From Flavobacterium gelidilacus DSM 15343 (GTDB lineage Bacteria; Bacteroidota; Bacteroidia; Flavobacteriales; Flavobacteriaceae), in NCBI RefSeq assembly GCF_000422685.1, contig NZ_AUGN01000013.1, forward strand, positions 1-64,000: a stretch of DNA of 64,000 nucleotides. The letters run 5' to 3'. The position numbers and the translations under genes were made by a program. The notes under the pieces are model-generated. The model was not told the origin of the DNA. It saw only the letters and a list, made by a program, of their open reading frames with translations, and searched no databases. Numbering within the stretch: the first letter of the stretch is position 1; each line of letters begins with the position of its first letter. Positions 60,808-64,000 of this stretch are shown here, piece after piece.

Positions 60808-62193
60808 ATGAAAAAATTTGGAAGTTTATTATTGCTATCCCTTATGAGTGGTGCTATTACATTGGGAGCTTATAAATTATTTTTTGATTCGTCAAAAACT
60901 AATGGTATAACTCTAGCAGCGCCAAATTATGCAAAAAATGTTAGTTTAGCTGCAGAAAATATAGATTTTACTGCAGCCGCAGAAAGCACAGTTCATAGTG
61001 TTGTTCACGTTAAAAACATGACTACACAAAGAGTTTACAGTGATCCTTTTGCCTATATGTTTGGAAACGGAAGAAGTCAGACACAAGAACAATATCAAGT
61101 TGGAACTGGTTCTGGTGTTATCATTAGTGAAGACGGATTTATCGTTACAAACAATCACGTTATTCAAAACGCAAATGAACTGGAAGTTACGCTAAATAAC
61201 AATAAAAGTTACAAAGCAAAATTAGTTGGTACTGATTCTAAAATGGATATTGCTTTGTTAAAAATAGAATCTGATGAAAAATTACCTTTTGCTGTTTTTG
61301 GAGATTCAGAAGAGATTAAAGTTGGCGAATGGGTTTTAGCTGTAGGAAATCCATACAACCTTACGTCAACAGTTACAGCTGGAATTGTTTCAGCAAAAGC
61401 AAGAAATCTTGGTAATGAAGGCATTCAGTCTTTTATTCAAACTGACGCAGCTGTAAACCCAGGAAATAGTGGTGGTGCTTTAGTAAACACTAGAGGAGAA
61501 TTAATTGGAATCAACACTATGATTTCTTCTCCAACAGGAAGTTATGCAGGGTATTCGTTTGCTGTTCCTTCCAATTTAACTCGAAAAATTATTGAAGACT
61601 TAATGCAATTTGGAAACGTACAAAGAGGCGTTTTGGGTATTGAAGGTGGTGAATTAAATTCAAAATTCGCAGATGAATTGGGTATAAAACAAACACAAGG
61701 GTTTTATGTAAATAAAGTCACTAAAAATTCAGGAGCTGAAAAAGCTGGTTTATCTAAAGGAGATATTATTGTACAATTAGATACTAAAAAAATTAATAGC
61801 TTTTCAGAATTAACAGCTTATGTAAATACAAAAAGACCAGATGATGTCATTGAAGTAAATGTATTGCGTGATGGAAAACAAAAAATACTTCCTGTTAAAT
61901 TGACAAAAAGGGAAATGCTTAATTACGAATTTAATGGAATAGAGTTTGAAGATATTGATGCAACAGATAAAAAACAGTTTAGAATAAGTGAAGGAATTAA
62001 AATTAAAAAAGTAAACAATCCAGAATACCTAGAATATGGTGAAATACTTAATGATGCAATAATTTTAAGTATTGATGGGCAAAAAATAAAAGATATGGAA
62101 ACCGCTTCTCGTTATCTAGCTAAAAAAGAAAATCAGAAAGCTCGTTATCAAATAATTGCCAAAAACGGTCAAATGTATAGCATTATAATGTAA
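60808..62193 (+). CDS. HtrA/DegP-family serine protease with PDZ domains
   Basis: This 461-residue periplasmic protease and chaperone has an N-terminal signal or anchor (LLLLSLMSGAITLGAYKLFF). The trypsin-like domain holds His117 (VTNNHVIQ), Asp147 (KMDIALLKI) and Ser221 (NPGNSGGAL), so the triad is complete. The first PDZ domain follows near 280-370 (LSKGDIIVQLDTKKINSF). A second, weaker PDZ-like part ends the protein (AIILSIDGQKIKDME). The overall length is typical of Bacteroidota DegQ/DegP. No exact -7 box; a strong terminator follows. Confidence 0.95.
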   Translation: MKKFGSLLLLSLMSGAITLGAYKLFFDSSKTNGITLAAPNYAKNVSLAAENIDFTAAAESTVHSVVHVKNMTTQRVYSDPFAYMFGNGRSQTQEQYQVGTGSGVIISEDGFIVTNNHVIQNANELEVTLNNNKSYKAKLVGTDSKMDIALLKIESDEKLPFAVFGDSEEIKVGEWVLAVGNPYNLTSTVTAGIVSAKARNLGNEGIQSFIQTDAAVNPGNSGGALVNTRGELIGINTMISSPTGSYAGYSFAVPSNLTRKIIEDLMQFGNVQRGVLGIEGGELNSKFADELGIKQTQGFYVNKVTKNSGAEKAGLSKGDIIVQLDTKKINSFSELTAYVNTKRPDDVIEVNVLRDGKQKILPVKLTKREMLNYEFNGIEFEDIDATDKKQFRISEGIKIKKVNNPEYLEYGEILNDAIILSIDGQKIKDMETASRYLAKKENQKARYQIIAKNGQMYSIIM

Positions 62194-62202
62194 TTCATTT
62201 TG

Positions 62203-62238
62203 AAAACCAGCTCTTTTTAAATGAGCTGGTTTTTTTAT
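62203..62238 (+). terminator. Terminator of HtrA gene
   Basis: AAAACCAGCTC and GAGCTGGTTTT form an 11-bp perfect stem with a T-run. Confidence 0.92.
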
Positions 62239-62282
62239 TGTAAAAAATACTTAAAAAGCTTTACGAAAACGTTTGAAATCTA

Positions 62283-62290
62283 TATTTTTG
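62283..62290 (+). promoter_or_regulatory. -7 box of GAPDH gene
   Basis: TATTTTTG ends 34 nt before the ATG at 62325. Confidence 0.55.
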
Positions 62291-62324
62291 CTCCAAATTA
62301 AAACACACAACTATATTTTTAATT

Positions 62325-63773
62325 ATGAGTAGCAACAATTTATACGAAAAAGAAGTTTCTTTTCAGGCTGACAGAAGAAAGGCTGGAGTAGAATTCATTA
62401 AAATTATTAGTGATTTATGGTATGATAAATCTATCGAACTAGTATTATTTAGAAATCAATTAATTGATAGAAACGTAAGTGCCATCATTAATTTACATGA
62501 ATATGCTGGTGCTTTTGTTCAAAAACCAATTAATATTTTTGATTCAGTTGAAATTGCTGAAGCTATAAATAGTTTAGACTTACCGCCTTCAAAAATTGAT
62601 ATTGGTAAATTAACGTATGAATATCATTTAGAAGATGATAAATATAACGACGCAAAAGCCTTTGTGATAGACAAATTAAAAGACGCAAAAGCAACTTCAG
62701 AAATTAAGCCAAAAGATGTAGTTCTTTATGGATTTGGTAGAATTGGTCGTTTATTAGCTCGTGAAATGATGAGCAAAATAGGAAAAGGGCAACAATTACG
62801 ATTACGTGCTATAGTAACAAGAGACAAAAGTGACGCAACTGTATTGGAAAAAAGAGCTTCTTTATTAAGATACGATTCAGTTCATGGTGATTTTGAAGGT
62901 TCAGTTGAAGCTGATGTTGAAAATAATGCATTAATCATTAATGGAACAACCGTTCATATGATTACAGCAAAAGGTCCAGAAGAAATCGATTATACAAAAT
63001 ACGGAATTGATGACGCTTTAGTCATTGATAATACTGGTGCTTTTACAACTGAAGAAGCATTAAAAAGACATATGACTTCAAAAGGAGTTAGTAAAGTTTT
63101 ATTAACTGCTCCAGGAAAAGGTGTTCCAAATATTGTTTATGGTGTAAATCATGAAGAATACAATCCAGATACAGTTGATATTTTCTCAGCTGCTTCTTGT
63201 ACAACAAATGCAATTACTCCAATTCTAAAAGCTGTTGAAGATACTTTAGGTGTTGTAAAAGGACATTTGGAAACTATTCATGCTTATACAAACGACCAGA
63301 ATTTGGTTGATAATATGCATAACAAATATAGACGTGGAAGAGCTGCTGCTTTAAACATGGTAATTACAGAAACTGGTGCTGGTGCTGCTGTTGCAAAAGC
63401 ACTACCAAATTTAGCTGGAAAACTTACTTCAAATGCAATTCGTGTTCCTGTTCCAAATGGTTCATTAGTAGTATTGAATCTAGAAGTTGGAAAAGAAACT
63501 TCAATAGAAGAAGTAAACAACATTATGAAAAAATATGCTCTTGAAGGTAAATTAGTAGAGCAAATTAAATATTCATTAAACAACGAGCTAGTCTCATCTG
63601 ATATTGTTGGAACTTCTGCTCCTTCAATTTTTGATAGTAATGCTACAATCGTTTCTGGAGATGGAAAAAATATAGTTTTATACGTTTGGTATGATAACGA
63701 ATATGGTTATAGTCACCAAGTAATTCGTTTAGCAAAATACGTTTCAAAAGTAAGACGTTATACTTACTATTAG
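62325..63773 (+). CDS. Long-form glyceraldehyde-3-phosphate dehydrogenase
   Basis: This 482-residue GAPDH family enzyme carries about 130 extra residues in front of the NAD(P) domain, which begins VVLYGFGRIGRLLAREM near 132. The usual length is about 335. The catalytic Cys292 (SAASCTTNAITPI) and His319 (ETIHAYTNDQ) are present, as are the phosphate-binding RRGRAAALNMV and NEYGYSHQV at the end. The extension is mostly helical (KEVSFQADRRKAGVEFIKII) with no known domain that I see. Long GAPDH forms occur in Bacteroidota and some other groups, often next to a normal one elsewhere in the genome. Confidence 0.93.
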   Translation: MSSNNLYEKEVSFQADRRKAGVEFIKIISDLWYDKSIELVLFRNQLIDRNVSAIINLHEYAGAFVQKPINIFDSVEIAEAINSLDLPPSKIDIGKLTYEYHLEDDKYNDAKAFVIDKLKDAKATSEIKPKDVVLYGFGRIGRLLAREMMSKIGKGQQLRLRAIVTRDKSDATVLEKRASLLRYDSVHGDFEGSVEADVENNALIINGTTVHMITAKGPEEIDYTKYGIDDALVIDNTGAFTTEEALKRHMTSKGVSKVLLTAPGKGVPNIVYGVNHEEYNPDTVDIFSAASCTTNAITPILKAVEDTLGVVKGHLETIHAYTNDQNLVDNMHNKYRRGRAAALNMVITETGAGAAVAKALPNLAGKLTSNAIRVPVPNGSLVVLNLEVGKETSIEEVNNIMKKYALEGKLVEQIKYSLNNELVSSDIVGTSAPSIFDSNATIVSGDGKNIVLYVWYDNEYGYSHQVIRLAKYVSKVRRYTYY

Positions 63774-63794
63774 TAGTTAATTTTAATTCAAAAC

Positions 63795-63828
63795 TAAAAA
63801 TCCGTTCTAAGTTAGAACGGATTTTTTT
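63795..63828. terminator. Convergent terminator after GAPDH gene
   Basis: AAATCCGTTCTAA and TTAGAACGGATTT form a perfect stem around G, with A and T runs. Its end overlaps the stop codon of the next minus-strand gene. Confidence 0.9.
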
Positions 63829-64000
63829 TATTTTAATAAATCATCAATTGTTTTTCTTAAAGTCTCGGAATTCCAATTTGCAACTCCTTCGTGATTCATT
63901 ACAATTCTTCCGGTTTTGCTTATTAAGTAAGATTTAGGTAATTTTCCAAAAACTAAAGGCCTTAAAGGGGTGGAACCAATATAATAATTTGGGAATACTA
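63828..64000 (-). CDS. TlpA/AhpC-like thioredoxin-fold protein, C-terminal part (cut by window edge)
   Basis: The minus-strand frame enters from the right edge and stops with TAA at 63828-63830, giving 57 residues. The pattern KLPKSYLISKTGRIVMNHEG contains the cis-Pro-type loop and the beta strand of a thioredoxin fold, as in TlpA/ResA-like thiol-disulfide oxidoreductases. The Cys pair would lie in the missing N-terminal part, so activity cannot be judged. Confidence 0.7.
   Translation of the reverse strand, partial: VFPNYYIGSTPLRPLVFGKLPKSYLISKTGRIVMNHEGVANWNSETLRKTIDDLLK

Overview
The window looks like a chromosomal segment of a Flavobacteriaceae bacterium, most likely Flavobacterium or a close relative. 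It is strongly AT-rich. Its promoters carry the Bacteroidota -7 box TANNTTTG, often with a TTG about 19 nt upstream. It encodes families typical of the group: DUF4290, DUF5686, DUF4199, a GlmU-like LbH protein, CarB without its allosteric domain, a 480-residue GAPDH, TonB receptors with carboxypeptidase-regulatory plugs, and a 6S-like RNA between zapA and rny. Most of the window is conserved core genome. I see no phage, transposase, CRISPR array or defence island.

Layout. 1-1.8 kb: the end of an unknown membrane protein gene and a cytochrome b561-like gene between two copies of a hairpin repeat. 1.8-9.2 kb: carB, rpmH, a TPR-like membrane protein, a hydrolase/lytic transglycosylase pair, a small acetyltransferase and mtaB. 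9.2-11.4 kb: two small unknown proteins, the GlmU-like protein and rpmE type B. 11.6-17.5 kb: an operon of DUF4199 protein, polyprenyl-phosphate-type glycosyltransferase, phosphohexomutase and MsbA-like ABC transporter, continuing into an unannotated 59-residue membrane ORF and a DUF2971 gene. 17.5-23.7 kb: secreted and membrane unknowns, a lipoprotein, a TonB receptor and an M23 peptidase. 23.8-26.2 kb: coiled-coil protein, zapA, 6S-like RNA, rny. 26.3-30.8 kb: xerD, four outer-membrane beta-barrel genes, aroQ. 30.8-37.8 kb: DUF5686 protein, Gly-rich secreted protein, TauE-like permease, lipoprotein, then murA, DUF4290 and DUF493. 37.9-43.7 kb: AAA_28 ATPase, recQ-fmt, HU, YqgE/AlgH, aminotransferase IV, START-like protein. 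43.8-50.1 kb: tRNA-Met(CAU), zinc alcohol dehydrogenase, hisS, ABC permease, prmC. 50.1-56.5 kb: GNAT and ribD from back-to-back promoters, EamA, YigZ, thioesterase, dnaA, LMW phosphatase, an RsmI-like methylase. 56.5-64 kb: a lysozyme-like protein, DUF2279, mltG, GNAT, an unannotated 29-residue membrane ORF, dapF, HtrA, GAPDH, and the C-terminal end of a TlpA-like thioredoxin.

Many of the genes serve the cell envelope. They cover peptidoglycan precursors (murA, dapF), peptidoglycan cleavage (two lysozyme-fold proteins, mltG, M23), envelope glycan assembly, division (zapA) and outer-membrane barrels.

The least-explained content is small. It consists of two unlisted membrane micro-ORFs, the 6S-like RNA, a dispersed hairpin repeat that supplies a start codon, and heptanucleotide repeats, two of which lie inside prmC. 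Other points are an Asp in place of the catalytic Cys of MurA, and several genes whose -7 box sits almost on the start codon. I found no clearly new multi-gene system.
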